This document shows, in pieces, positions 8,041-15,330 of a stretch of DNA of 40,501 nucleotides. The notes under the pieces are model-generated. The model was given only the letters and a program-made list of their open reading frames with translations, did no database searches and was not told the origin of the DNA. This DNA is from Acidimicrobiaceae bacterium. GTDB lineage: Bacteria; Actinomycetota; Acidimicrobiia; Acidimicrobiales; Ilumatobacteraceae. Each line of letters starts with the position of its first letter. Within the stretch, counting starts at the first letter, position 1. A program made the position numbers and the translations under genes. The stretch is taken from assembly GCA_947450115.1 (NCBI GenBank), contig CANFUE010000016.1:1-40501 (forward strand), in the 5' to 3' direction.

Positions 8041-8533
8041 TGGTGTTGACCCAAGCATCTCGTATTGCTTCTAAATAGAAAGCTCGCTGCTGACTATCGT
8101 CTGCATTGTGCACAGCGATACTGACTATTGATCCCCCCGCTTCGGGCACGATGGAAATCGAACACCAGCAGTGCTGCGGTTCATTCAGTAAAACTTGCAA
8201 CGAGTACGGAGGATCTTCCTCGGCTAACTGACCTAATACGTTTGCTGCTACGTAGATGTACTCATAAGCGTCAACTGGCAACACATCAATGGTGAATGAG
8301 GGGTGATCGCTTTTCGAGCCGTCATATGTAGCGTCGGATATTTGCTTCTGTGTCGCTTTGCCTTCATAAAGGATTTGTGCCGCCCGCGTTACTTCAAGGA
8401 AAGCCGAATGAGAGCCTCCAACATCAGGATGAGAAGTTTTCATCAGCGCACGCTGAGAAGCCTCAATGTCTCTGCGGGCATACGGTTGGCGCAGTTGGAG
8501 CAGGTTCTCTGCCCAAGCCACTTCATCGCCCAA
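8018..8533 (-). CDS. Orphan J-domain (DnaJ-like) protein
   Basis: About 171 aa if started at TTG 8533 (GTG at 8521 is an alternative). The frame stays open upstream to 8641, but that part overlaps the enoyl-CoA hydratase and lacks family features. Residues 17-58 read as J-domain helices II and III around an intact HPD (35-37) in TSHPDVGGSHSAFLEV. The remaining ~110 residues are an unrecognised alpha/beta domain with a Trp/Cys-rich strand (HCWCSISIV). No Gly/Phe linker or zinc domain, so it is not DnaJ itself; it probably stimulates an Hsp70. The start overlaps the upstream gene's TGA, suggesting translational coupling. Confidence 0.65.
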   Translation of the reverse strand: MGDEVAWAENLLQLRQPYARRDIEASQRALMKTSHPDVGGSHSAFLEVTRAAQILYEGKATQKQISDATYDGSKSDHPSFTIDVLPVDAYEYIYVAANVLGQLAEEDPPYSLQVLLNEPQHCWCSISIVPEAGGSIVSIAVHNADDSQQRAFYLEAIRDAWVNTINEVQLP

Positions 8534-9341
8534 TGAAATCGGGCTCTCTCTTCTCCATAAATGCAGCAACGCCCTCTTGGAAGTCTTTAGTTTTGAATAG
8601 CGGCAAAAGTTGTAGAAAGACGTGATGAATATTCTGTTCAAAGGTCTCTGTCTCGGCGGCGCGCATCATGCGTTTAATTGCTCTTACTGCCAATGGGGCA
8701 TTACTAGCGATATCGATGGCCATTGAACGAGCAAACGCGAGCAATTGTTCGGGAGCAACAACATGATTAACAATGCCAAGTGACAGCGCTTCATCTGCTG
8801 TCAGTGTCTTTCCGGTAAATGAAATTTCCGCGGCTTTTGCGTATCCAATCATTCTGGGGAGCAGCCACGTACCACCACTTTCAGGAACAATTCCCCGCTT
8901 TGCAAAGCCTGGATTCAATTTTGCCGTGGTGCTCGCGATACGGATGTCGCAACCAAAGGCCATATCGAGCCCATAGCCAGCCGCACCACCGTTAAGCGCA
9001 CAAATAGTGGGTGTATCCATATTGTGCAACACCACAGGCGGTGCATTACGCAGATCAAACTCCCCTGCGCCTGCGCCTATGTTGCCTAAACCCCCGAGAG
9101 CGTCTTTCGGGCCAGACATTTGTGACGCAAGGTCGAGGCCAGCACAGAACGCTCTTCCTGAGCCAGTCAAAATGACACAACGAACATCGCTATCTTTTTC
9201 CGCACGGAGAAATGATTCAGACATCTGGTCGAGCATCGCACTGGAAATAGTGTTCATCCTCTCTGGCGCATTGAGGGTGATGGTTGCAATATGGTCTGCA
9301 ACTTCATAGAGAACTTCTTGAGGTGTTTCGGAAAGTGCCAT
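8523..9341 (-). CDS. Enoyl-CoA hydratase/isomerase family protein
   Basis: 272 aa from ATG 9341, six nt downstream of a TAACTT box; an ATG two codons earlier (9347) is the alternative. Crotonase fold with the oxyanion-hole motifs AFCAGLDL (about 65-71) and LNGGAAGYGLD (about 117-127) and a Glu in GIVPESGGTWLLPR (about E154) at the second catalytic position. It probably hydrates or isomerises an enoyl-CoA in fatty or aromatic acid breakdown; the exact substrate cannot be told. Its TGA overlaps the start region of the J-domain gene. Confidence 0.88.
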   Translation of the reverse strand: MALSETPQEVLYEVADHIATITLNAPERMNTISSAMLDQMSESFLRAEKDSDVRCVILTGSGRAFCAGLDLASQMSGPKDALGGLGNIGAGAGEFDLRNAPPVVLHNMDTPTICALNGGAAGYGLDMAFGCDIRIASTTAKLNPGFAKRGIVPESGGTWLLPRMIGYAKAAEISFTGKTLTADEALSLGIVNHVVAPEQLLAFARSMAIDIASNAPLAVRAIKRMMRAAETETFEQNIHHVFLQLLPLFKTKDFQEGVAAFMEKREPDFIGR

Positions 9342-9347
9342 ACCCAT

Positions 9348-9353
9348 AAGTTA
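9348..9353 (-). promoter_or_regulatory. -10 box TAACTT, leaderless start of enoyl-CoA hydratase gene
   Basis: Minus-strand TAACTT, 6 nt, ATG at 9341. Together with the plus-strand TAAGTT at 9347-9352 it forms the symmetric heptamer TAAGTTA in a 17-bp divergent gap. Confidence 0.5.
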
Positions 9354-9364
9354 GCCGAAGCAAA

Positions 9365-10327
9365 ATGTGCAAATATATGCAGATGGACCAAAACAAGCCA
9401 CCCCGCATCCATAATCGGATCACTGAACTCCTCAATATCCCCTATCCCATTGTGCAAGCGCCAATGGGGTACATTGCGCGATCAGCACTTGCCTCTGCGG
9501 TCTCAAATGCCGGTGCACTCGGCATCATTGAAACTTCCTCAGGAGATCTTGTTGCTGTACGTAAAGAGATCACGCTGATGAAGGAACTCACAACACTTCC
9601 TTTTGGCGTCAATATCGCACAGCTTTTTGTTCGCGATGAGTCGATTGCCGATTTTGTTGTTGAGCAAGGTGTTCGGATGGTCACCACTTCTGCCGGTGAT
9701 CCAACCAAATACACGAAACAATTGAAAGCGGCAGGACTCAAGGTATTCCATGTCGTTCCCACTCTCTCTGCTGCGTTGAAGGCTCAAGATGCTGGTGTCG
9801 ATGGTTTGGTGGTTGAAGGCGGCGAAGGCGGAGGCTTTAAAAACCCGAAAGATGTAGCAACGATGGTTCTGCTTCCCTTGGTGTGCGAGCATGTTGAAAT
9901 ACCAGTCATAGCGGCTGGTGGAATCACCGATGGTAAATCGATGGCTGCGGCCTTTGCATTGGGTGCAGAAGGCGTGCAAATGGGTACACGCATGGTCTCT
10001 GCTTTGGAAAGTCCTGTTCATGAGAATTGGAAACAGGCCATCATCAACGCCAAGGAAACAGACACGGTATTTCTCAATCGTTTTTCACGACCAGCGTTAC
10101 GGGCTTTACGCACCGAAAAAACGACGCTCCTTGAACATGAGGATCATGTTGGACTCGAAAATTTTGCCAATATGACAGATCTGTATTTTGGAGGCGATAT
10201 GGAGTCGTCCATAGCTCTTACTGGTCAAGTTGCAGGCCGAATTACTTCGGTGAAACCGGTAGCTCAAATAATTAATGAGACAATGTATGGTTTTTGGGAC
10301 GCAATAAGCCGATTCCCGAAACCGTGA
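9365..10327 (+). CDS. NPD/nitronate-monooxygenase-family flavoprotein
   Basis: 320 aa FMN TIM-barrel protein. QAPMG (31-35) near the N-terminus, VVEGGEGGGF (149-158), VIAAGGITDG and GAEGVQMGTR are the phosphate- and flavin-binding landmarks of the 2-nitropropane dioxygenase/FabK-like family. The His that acts as catalytic base in characterised nitronate monooxygenases (within an EAGGH-type motif) is replaced by F158 here, so the true reaction may differ, for example an enoyl reductase-like or unknown oxidation. Start is uncertain among three close Met codons (9365, 9377, 9383). The last 56 bp overlap convergent ctaA. Confidence 0.8.
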   Translation: MCKYMQMDQNKPPRIHNRITELLNIPYPIVQAPMGYIARSALASAVSNAGALGIIETSSGDLVAVRKEITLMKELTTLPFGVNIAQLFVRDESIADFVVEQGVRMVTTSAGDPTKYTKQLKAAGLKVFHVVPTLSAALKAQDAGVDGLVVEGGEGGGFKNPKDVATMVLLPLVCEHVEIPVIAAGGITDGKSMAAAFALGAEGVQMGTRMVSALESPVHENWKQAIINAKETDTVFLNRFSRPALRALRTEKTTLLEHEDHVGLENFANMTDLYFGGDMESSIALTGQVAGRITSVKPVAQIINETMYGFWDAISRFPKP

Positions 10328-11195
10328 TGGTGTCTACCGCTAATGACCAGACGAGCGCCGCTCCGAAGAGGTGCGTGGCAACAAGTACTACTGGAATGCC
10401 GTTGAAATACTGAACGTAACCCACCAGCGCTTGCAAAAGTCCTACACCCAGGAATACTGCGAGTCGTTGTTCAATGAATTCTCGAGCTGAAACGTGACGA
10501 CGCATTTTGAGTAAGAGAACTGCGAGTGCAAGCAACGACAGCAGAACTAATCCACTGTGGATACGCGCAACTGAGGCGATGGCGAAACCGAATCGAACTG
10601 CATTCTCATCACCAGCGTGTGGCCCAGTGGCCGTAACAACTGTTCCCGAGATTACAGAGCACGCGAATAAGACCCCAATGAACGATATGTATTTTCGTTC
10701 CTGTAGAGAACACTGCACAACAGGATTGCTCTCAATGCGTGCTTGACGATAAAGAACTACTGCATTCGCAATGAGCACCATGGAAAGCAAAAAATGACCC
10801 ATGTTTGCAAAAGGATTCAGGCCGGTTAATACCACAATGGCCCCAAGAAGAATTTGGGCAAGAACTCCCCCCACCAACCCAAGCGAAAGTCTCGTCAAAA
10901 TTCGTTTTTTCTCCACCAGAAACAGCGAACCCAAAACAGCGGCAATGACCAAAGCAGCAACTACGCCAGTAAATAATCGATTGATTTGCTCAACGGCACC
11001 GTGAACGGAGGAAACGTCAATAAAGCGTTCAGAGGAACAGCGGGGCCAGTCGCTACAGCCGAGTCCTGACCCGGTGAGACGAACGAGCCCGCCCGTTACG
11101 ACAATGACAAAGAGTGAAACATACGAAGCAAGACACAATTTTTCATATGCACGCGCCGAAATCTTACGGTTCACGTCTCCACACCTCTCGTCCAT
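10272..11195 (-). CDS. ctaA: Heme A synthase (COX15/CtaA)
   Basis: 307 aa integral membrane protein with about eight hydrophobic segments in two four-helix halves. The four heme-ligand His are in HGAVEQINRLFTG (H65), GHFLLSM (H134), RIHSGL (H213) and ATHLFGAAL (H275), and the extracytoplasmic Cys pair is in GLGCSDWPRC (C47, C53). It converts heme O to heme A for aa3-type cytochrome oxidase. The ATG used overlaps the upstream PPOX gene by 32 bp; a GTG at 11174 would reduce that to 11 bp. The 3' end overlaps the opposite-strand flavoprotein by 56 bp. Confidence 0.92.
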   Translation of the reverse strand: MDERCGDVNRKISARAYEKLCLASYVSLFVIVVTGGLVRLTGSGLGCSDWPRCSSERFIDVSSVHGAVEQINRLFTGVVAALVIAAVLGSLFLVEKKRILTRLSLGLVGGVLAQILLGAIVVLTGLNPFANMGHFLLSMVLIANAVVLYRQARIESNPVVQCSLQERKYISFIGVLFACSVISGTVVTATGPHAGDENAVRFGFAIASVARIHSGLVLLSLLALAVLLLKMRRHVSAREFIEQRLAVFLGVGLLQALVGYVQYFNGIPVVLVATHLFGAALVWSLAVDTITVSGIGLLRPKNHTLSH

Positions 11196-11616
11196 CTATT
11201 CCGTAACGGCGCAAAATGAGACCCTTATGCAGACGTATTTGCATGAAGACATGTGAATCGGCACTCGGACCTCCTGGTTCAAACAGGTTGCAGTCGTAGC
11301 CCATTTTGTTCCATAGATGTTCTCTGCCTGGAGTGTCGGAGATGACCTGAGCACGACCCCACAATGCAAAGCTGTCCCAATTGTTTGCTTCTGAAACGGG
11401 AAAGTGAATGTTCACCTCTGGGTTCAGGCGGCAATTTTTCACCTTTTGTTCATTGCTCGCGAGAAAGGTTAAGAGATCTTCACCGAACCAAGAAAAAGTC
11501 ACCGGCGAAACAAAAGGAACGGCAGATGACGAAACCGACGCAATGTACGCATTGCGGCCAAAGCGACGTGACTCATTCAACAATTGATCAAAAGAGATGT
11601 TCTGAGTGGCTGCCAT
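11164..11616 (-). CDS. PPOX-class (pyridoxamine 5'-phosphate oxidase-like) flavoprotein
   Basis: 150 aa from ATG 11616 (the codon before it, TTG, is rejected because a TAACGT box lies exactly six nt before the ATG). Split-barrel FMN/F420-binding fold: ASVSSSAVPFVSPVTFSWFG followed by LLTFLASNEQKVKNCRLNPEVNIHF. Such proteins bind FMN, F420 or heme and reduce or oxidise small molecules; no specific reaction can be assigned. It precedes ctaA with overlapping ends, so the two are co-transcribed, which might hint at a redox or heme-related role. Confidence 0.78.
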   Translation of the reverse strand: MAATQNISFDQLLNESRRFGRNAYIASVSSSAVPFVSPVTFSWFGEDLLTFLASNEQKVKNCRLNPEVNIHFPVSEANNWDSFALWGRAQVISDTPGREHLWNKMGYDCNLFEPGGPSADSHVFMQIRLHKGLILRRYGIDGREVWRREP

Positions 11617-11622
11617 CAAAAC

Positions 11623-11628
11623 ACGTTA
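11623..11628 (-). promoter_or_regulatory. -10 box TAACGT, leaderless start of PPOX-ctaA operon
   Basis: Minus-strand TAACGT, 6 nt, ATG at 11616. Confidence 0.5.
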
Positions 11629-11722
11629 GACCCTTATAGCAAATCTCTGACAAACCGTGACAAGAATAAAGTCACTACTATTTCCCTTGATACAAGTTCT
11701 TGAACAAGAAAGTAGATACGAC

Positions 11723-12130
11723 ATGACCAAATTATCTATCGAAACGGAAATATCTATTCGCAGACTCGTAGATCAGTACTGTGATGGAGTCATTCGTCGT
11801 GACGCCAACATCTGGGGAGCCACTTGGTCGACCGATGCACATTGGAATCTCGGCATGGGCCGAGAAGTGCATGGTAAAAATGCCATCGTTGATCTCTGGA
11901 CCACAGCTATGGGGGCGTTTAATTGGACCATCCAGACGGCTGAGCATTTTTCTCTTAACATTGACGAAGCTCAGGGAATTGGTACCGGTCATGTTGTTGT
12001 GCGTGAGCGCTACGAACGCACCGATGGCGAGAAAGGCGACCTCCTCGCCAAATATCTCGATCAATACGTCAAGATCGATGGTGAATGGCTCTTTTCCGAG
12101 CGTATTTTGGAGATCATTGAACGCAATTAA
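11723..12130 (+). CDS. SnoaL/NTF2-like protein
   Basis: 135 aa. A cone-shaped alpha+beta NTF2-like fold is indicated by the N-terminal helix IRRLVDQYCDGVIRRDANIW, the WSTDAHWNLGMGREVHGKNAIVDLW pattern and the C-terminal paired strands GHVVVRERYER and YVKIDGEWLFSERIL. These proteins act as small hydrolases, isomerases, dehydratases or ligand binders. An earlier GTG at 11657 would add 22 residues without family support; ATG 11723 is preferred. Followed by a clear terminator at 12152. Confidence 0.75.
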   Translation: MTKLSIETEISIRRLVDQYCDGVIRRDANIWGATWSTDAHWNLGMGREVHGKNAIVDLWTTAMGAFNWTIQTAEHFSLNIDEAQGIGTGHVVVRERYERTDGEKGDLLAKYLDQYVKIDGEWLFSERILEIIERN

Positions 12131-12151
12131 ACCTTTTCATCGCTAGATCTC

Positions 12152-12185
12152 AAAAGAGGCTCTCCTGAGGTGGGCCTCTTTTTTT
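12152..12185 (+). terminator. Rho-independent terminator
   Basis: Perfect 9-bp inverted repeat AAAAGAGGC / GCCTCTTTT with a 13-nt loop (12161-12173) ending in a T-run to 12185. It closes the SnoaL-like gene and isolates the M23 peptidase gene. It is the only convincing intrinsic terminator seen in the window. Confidence 0.85.
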
Positions 12186-12300
12186 GTTCCCAGAGTGAGA
12201 ACATCCCTACAGAAAGTGATGAAGTTCATATTATTACTACTTTGAGTAGTTAGACAAATATTTTAAGTGAGAATTTACTCAAGTTCCCTCCAGGGGTGCC

Positions 12301-12331
12301 GTTGTTTCTTGTGGATCACACAAGGAGCAAC
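12301..12331 (+). promoter_or_regulatory. Hairpin sequestering the Shine-Dalgarno of the M23 peptidase gene
   Basis: The arms 12301-12313 and 12319-12331 pair over 13 consecutive positions (11 Watson-Crick, 2 G-U) around a 5-nt GATCA loop. The strong ribosome site AAGGAG (12322-12327, 6 nt before ATG 12334) lies wholly inside the 3' arm. Folding should block initiation, so translation is likely conditional (temperature, ligand, RNA-binding protein or ribosome standby). Upstream leader sequence from 12186 shows a further 7-bp repeat (12242-12248 with 12276-12282) and a short CCC/GGG stem, but no riboswitch class that I recognise. Confidence 0.7.
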
Positions 12332-12333
12332 AC

Positions 12334-13437
12334 ATGCGCATTTCTCTCACTTCAGCAATCAAGACAGCAGCAATTGGATTAGTCGCCACCATCGCCATTT
12401 CGGCACTAGGCGCATCTGGTGCATCTGCTGCAACTGCACCTGCCGCACCCGTCCAGGCACAAAGTGTTCAATTACCAAAGTTTGGTGAAGTCAGCGAAAA
12501 CGTTAAGTTGATGCAGACTGCCTTATTGAAGAATGGATTCACCCTTGTAGGCGGTGTCGACGGTACTTTTAGCCCACGCACACGCGCAACGCTTCGCTCC
12601 TTTCAAAAAGTTGTGGGCTTGAAGGCAACCGGAAACCTTGATCGTAAAACTGCCAAGGTTCTTGGACTCTTAACTGCAGTTCCAGTGCCTGCTCCCGTCT
12701 CTGCTCCTGCTCCTACTCCTATTGCTGCTCCAGTGCCTGCTCCAACACCTGCAGTAGTTGCAGTTCCTGCTCCTATTACATTCACACCAGAAACTCTTCC
12801 TGTTATTGGCGCCAAGGGTGAAATGGTAGTGGCTTTGCAAAATGCCCTCCTTTTGGCTGGCATTGAAGTGAAAGGTGGCGCTGATGGCATGTTCGGTAGC
12901 GGAACAAAGAACTCCATCACAGCATTTCAAAAGACAAAGAACATCACTGCTACTGGCATCGTTGATGTTGATACCGCAGTTGAACTTGGCCTTCTTCCCC
13001 GCCCAGTATTAGAAGTATCGATTGCAGTATTTCCCGTACAACCTGCGTGCTACTACATCGATACTTGGCAAGACCCACGAGGCGAAGTACGTAAGCACGA
13101 AGGTGTCGACATTATCGCAAATCGTGGAACACCAATTCTCGCCGTCAGCGATGGAGTGATCGCAAAAACATATAGTGCCGCCACAAGCGCACTGTCAGGA
13201 AATGGTTTGCGCCTCACGCAAGCAGATGGAACGTATTTCTTCTACGCCCACCTCGATTCCATTGCTCCTGGAATCGCACTCGGTTCCGCTGTAAAGGTTG
13301 GGCAGGTAATTGGATTCGTTGGGTCAACTGGAGACACCAATACACCTCACCTTCACTTCGAAGTTCACCCTAAAGGTGGCGCTGCAGTGAATCCGTACCC
13401 AGTAGTAAAAGCTGTTGATGCGTGCAAGAAGAAGTAA
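12334..13437 (+). CDS. Secreted M23 peptidase with two peptidoglycan-binding domains
   Basis: 367 aa. Signal peptide with cleavage after ASA (about residue 32); first PG_binding_1 domain about 50-113 (VDGTFSPRTRATLRSFQK); a Pro/Ala linker 115-148; second PG_binding_1 domain about 157-222 (ADGMFGSGTKNSITAFQK); C-terminal LytM/M23 endopeptidase about 235-355 with the zinc ligands H255 and D259 (HEGVD) and HLHFE (H339, H341) plus H306. All catalytic ligands are present, so an active cell-wall endopeptidase is expected. Strong SD AAGGAG is hidden in a hairpin. Its TAA abuts the stop of the convergent methyltransferase with no gap. Confidence 0.92.
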   Translation: MRISLTSAIKTAAIGLVATIAISALGASGASAATAPAAPVQAQSVQLPKFGEVSENVKLMQTALLKNGFTLVGGVDGTFSPRTRATLRSFQKVVGLKATGNLDRKTAKVLGLLTAVPVPAPVSAPAPTPIAAPVPAPTPAVVAVPAPITFTPETLPVIGAKGEMVVALQNALLLAGIEVKGGADGMFGSGTKNSITAFQKTKNITATGIVDVDTAVELGLLPRPVLEVSIAVFPVQPACYYIDTWQDPRGEVRKHEGVDIIANRGTPILAVSDGVIAKTYSAATSALSGNGLRLTQADGTYFFYAHLDSIAPGIALGSAVKVGQVIGFVGSTGDTNTPHLHFEVHPKGGAAVNPYPVVKAVDACKKK

Positions 13438-14559
13438 TTATTTTTGAATTTCATAGAAAGCATTAACAGAATGAGCAATATCCAATTGACGAAAGGTTGT
13501 AAACCCAGCATCGCGCGAAAATTCCTCAGCTAATTGTGAAGGGAAACCAAGTGTTCCGAGTCCTTCTCCATTGTGATCCGACAAAGCAGAAGCCATACAG
13601 GAAAGAACACTTATTCCATACATCAGTGCGGCCATAGGATTTTTACTCACATTGTCTGCAAGGGTATTGCCAGCCTTAATATCGACAAGAAGCCAAGTAC
13701 CGTCAGATTTCAACATCTCATGAATATCTTTAATCATCTTCTGTGGATGAGTCATGTCGTGGATGCAGTCGAAGGTTGTGACGAAGTCGACTGTTGAGCT
13801 CTTCGGCAAGCTCGTGGTTTTGGCATTCATAAAACTGACATTTGTGAGTTGTGACACAACAAGCTTTTCTGATGCTCGCGAGAGTGCATGTTCTGAAATA
13901 TCAATACCCATGAATGTACTTTTAGGGAAATGCTGAGCCATCAAGAGAACAGCCGAACCTGCACCACACCCAACGTCGACCACGGTGATTCCGTCTTGTA
14001 GCTTCTCAATCATTCCAGCAAGTGCTGGCAGTACGAGATTGACGAGAAATGCATTGCTCCACGGCTCAAATGATCTCTCAATTCCGATTGCGCCTTCGAC
14101 GCCATGCGCGTCGTAATCGAAACCTAAACCGGTACGAAACGATTCTGGGAGGTCTTTCAACCTGTCGAACGTGGCTGGCAGACGATGAAACATTCCCATT
14201 CCAAACGCTGGATGTTCCTCATTTGCCAATACGGCTACTGCCTCTGGCGTCAGTTTGTATCTTGTATTTATGTCGATATTTCCTTCACCTTTATGACGTT
14301 CATATGAGAATTCGGCTACAACGATGCGTGCCGCAACTTGATTGGCGCACCACTCTCTGACCCATCGTTCAGAGAGGTTTCCTGACTCGGCAATTTCGCT
14401 ACTCGTCATTCCGTCAGATTCGGCCAAAGTTCTATACAGACCTAATTGATCGCCAATATGAATCATTCCAGCAGTGACCGCACCAGAGAGCTGCGAAAAG
14501 ATGTTGAAGGAGAAAAGCTTGAGTGCTTCTGGATCTATTGCTCTATCTATCGATGACAT
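13438..14559 (-). CDS. Class I SAM-dependent methyltransferase with N-terminal winged-helix domain
   Basis: 373 aa. Residues about 25-115 form a winged-helix dimerisation-like region (LGLYRTLAESDGMTSSEIAE, WVREWCANQ), and about 190-300 a Rossmann methyltransferase core with VVDVGCGAGSAVLLM (motif I) and FMGIDISEHAL (motif II), FDCIHDM (motif IV). The layout resembles the mycobacterial Rv2258c-type and O-methyltransferase-like proteins. Substrate unknown. Single-gene unit with a TACCAT box six nt before ATG. Confidence 0.82.
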   Translation of the reverse strand: MSSIDRAIDPEALKLFSFNIFSQLSGAVTAGMIHIGDQLGLYRTLAESDGMTSSEIAESGNLSERWVREWCANQVAARIVVAEFSYERHKGEGNIDINTRYKLTPEAVAVLANEEHPAFGMGMFHRLPATFDRLKDLPESFRTGLGFDYDAHGVEGAIGIERSFEPWSNAFLVNLVLPALAGMIEKLQDGITVVDVGCGAGSAVLLMAQHFPKSTFMGIDISEHALSRASEKLVVSQLTNVSFMNAKTTSLPKSSTVDFVTTFDCIHDMTHPQKMIKDIHEMLKSDGTWLLVDIKAGNTLADNVSKNPMAALMYGISVLSCMASALSDHNGEGLGTLGFPSQLAEEFSRDAGFTTFRQLDIAHSVNAFYEIQK

Positions 14560-14565
14560 CTGCCA

Positions 14566-14571
14566 ATGGTA
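14566..14571 (-). promoter_or_regulatory. -10 box TACCAT, leaderless start of methyltransferase gene
   Basis: Minus-strand TACCAT, 6 nt, ATG at 14559. Confidence 0.5.
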
Positions 14572-14597
14572 GACCTTGGCTATATGGCCCTTATTAA

Positions 14598-15278
14598 TTA
14601 GACCGTTCGATGGCTTTTCGGTAGGTGTTCAACACCAGATAAGCGCGTTAAGGAAAACGTGACACCATCTGATAGCGCCAGTGGTTCAACCTCGGAAATC
14701 GAGGCATGACCCAACACGAAACGTTCCCATTCCCAGGGTGTTGGTTCTAATCCGAGCAGATGACAAATGACGACAGAATTAGTACCAGCGTGAGCGACAA
14801 ATGCTACGTGTTTGTCGAGTGTTTTTCCATGTGACCACACCGGGAGGTCGATACTCGCTTTTTTGTAGTTTTGGTCGAGAAGGAACTGCGCACAGTCATT
14901 ATTAATACGCTGCACGAAGTCGGAAACTGCTTCCCCGCCGCTGAGGCCGCCCCACCGTTCTTTACTGGGGCGAGAGCGTTCTTCTTTGTATGCCTCTACT
15001 GCTTTTTCTACAGGAGTTCCGTGCCAAATGGGGTTTCTGATTTCTTGCAACCAGTCAGTTGTAACACTCGTGCGTCCATTTTGACGCAGGAGTGGCGCTG
15101 CGGTCTGTTGCGCACGCAACAGTGGACTGACATAGATCTGGTCAAAGTGTGTGTCGGCAAGATGGGTAGCAACAAATTCTGCTTGCTCCTGCCCTTTAAG
15201 GGTTAAGGGTGGGTTATCGACGTTGAGTCCATTTTTCACCCATTCAGGTTCTCCGTGGCGGATGAGGGTGATGCGCAT
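14598..15278 (-). CDS. Histidine phosphatase family protein
   Basis: 226 aa. RHGEPEW at the N-terminus (R7, H8, E10), SPLLRAQQTAAPL and FVAHAGTNSVV with the second His supply a complete phosphatase active site. It differs from the 1715 paralogue in having the standard RHGE motif and a longer insertion after WGGLSGGEAVSDF. A phosphomonoesterase of unknown substrate; divergent from an acyl-CoA synthetase gene. Confidence 0.85.
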   Translation of the reverse strand: MRITLIRHGEPEWVKNGLNVDNPPLTLKGQEQAEFVATHLADTHFDQIYVSPLLRAQQTAAPLLRQNGRTSVTTDWLQEIRNPIWHGTPVEKAVEAYKEERSRPSKERWGGLSGGEAVSDFVQRINNDCAQFLLDQNYKKASIDLPVWSHGKTLDKHVAFVAHAGTNSVVICHLLGLEPTPWEWERFVLGHASISEVEPLALSDGVTFSLTRLSGVEHLPKSHRTV

Positions 15279-15284
15279 CTCTCT

Positions 15285-15290
15285 ACTCTA
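15285..15290 (-). promoter_or_regulatory. -10 box TAGAGT, leaderless start of histidine phosphatase gene
   Basis: Minus-strand TAGAGT, 6 nt, ATG at 15278. The AGAG-rich spacer could also pair weakly with 16S rRNA. Confidence 0.45.
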
Positions 15291-15330
15291 GGCGTAGAAG
15301 TGCACGCGATCTAAGTGCAAGTATGTACGA

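Noticed and set aside
9539-10021. 160-codon minus-strand open frame inside the NPD flavoprotein gene
   Set aside because: Shadow of a conserved coding sequence with no independent support.
11657-11722. GTG start extending the SnoaL-like protein by 22 residues
   Set aside because: The extra residues do not fit the fold's usual N-terminus; ATG 11723 begins just before the family's first helix.
12186-12333. c-di-AMP (ydaO-type) riboswitch before the M23 peptidase
   Set aside because: The usual conserved blocks of that class are not found and the leader is short; only the Shine-Dalgarno hairpin is clearly supported.
12603-12920. Gly/Ala-rich minus-strand frame opposite the Pro/Ala linker of the M23 peptidase
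   Set aside because: Produced by the reverse complement of the low-complexity Pro/Ala codons, not a gene.
15298-15319. Direct repeat AAGTGCA (15298-15304 and 15313-15319) before the acyl-CoA synthetase gene as an operator
   Set aside because: Seven bases repeated once in a 52-bp gap is suggestive only; no palindrome or known regulator motif could be assigned.
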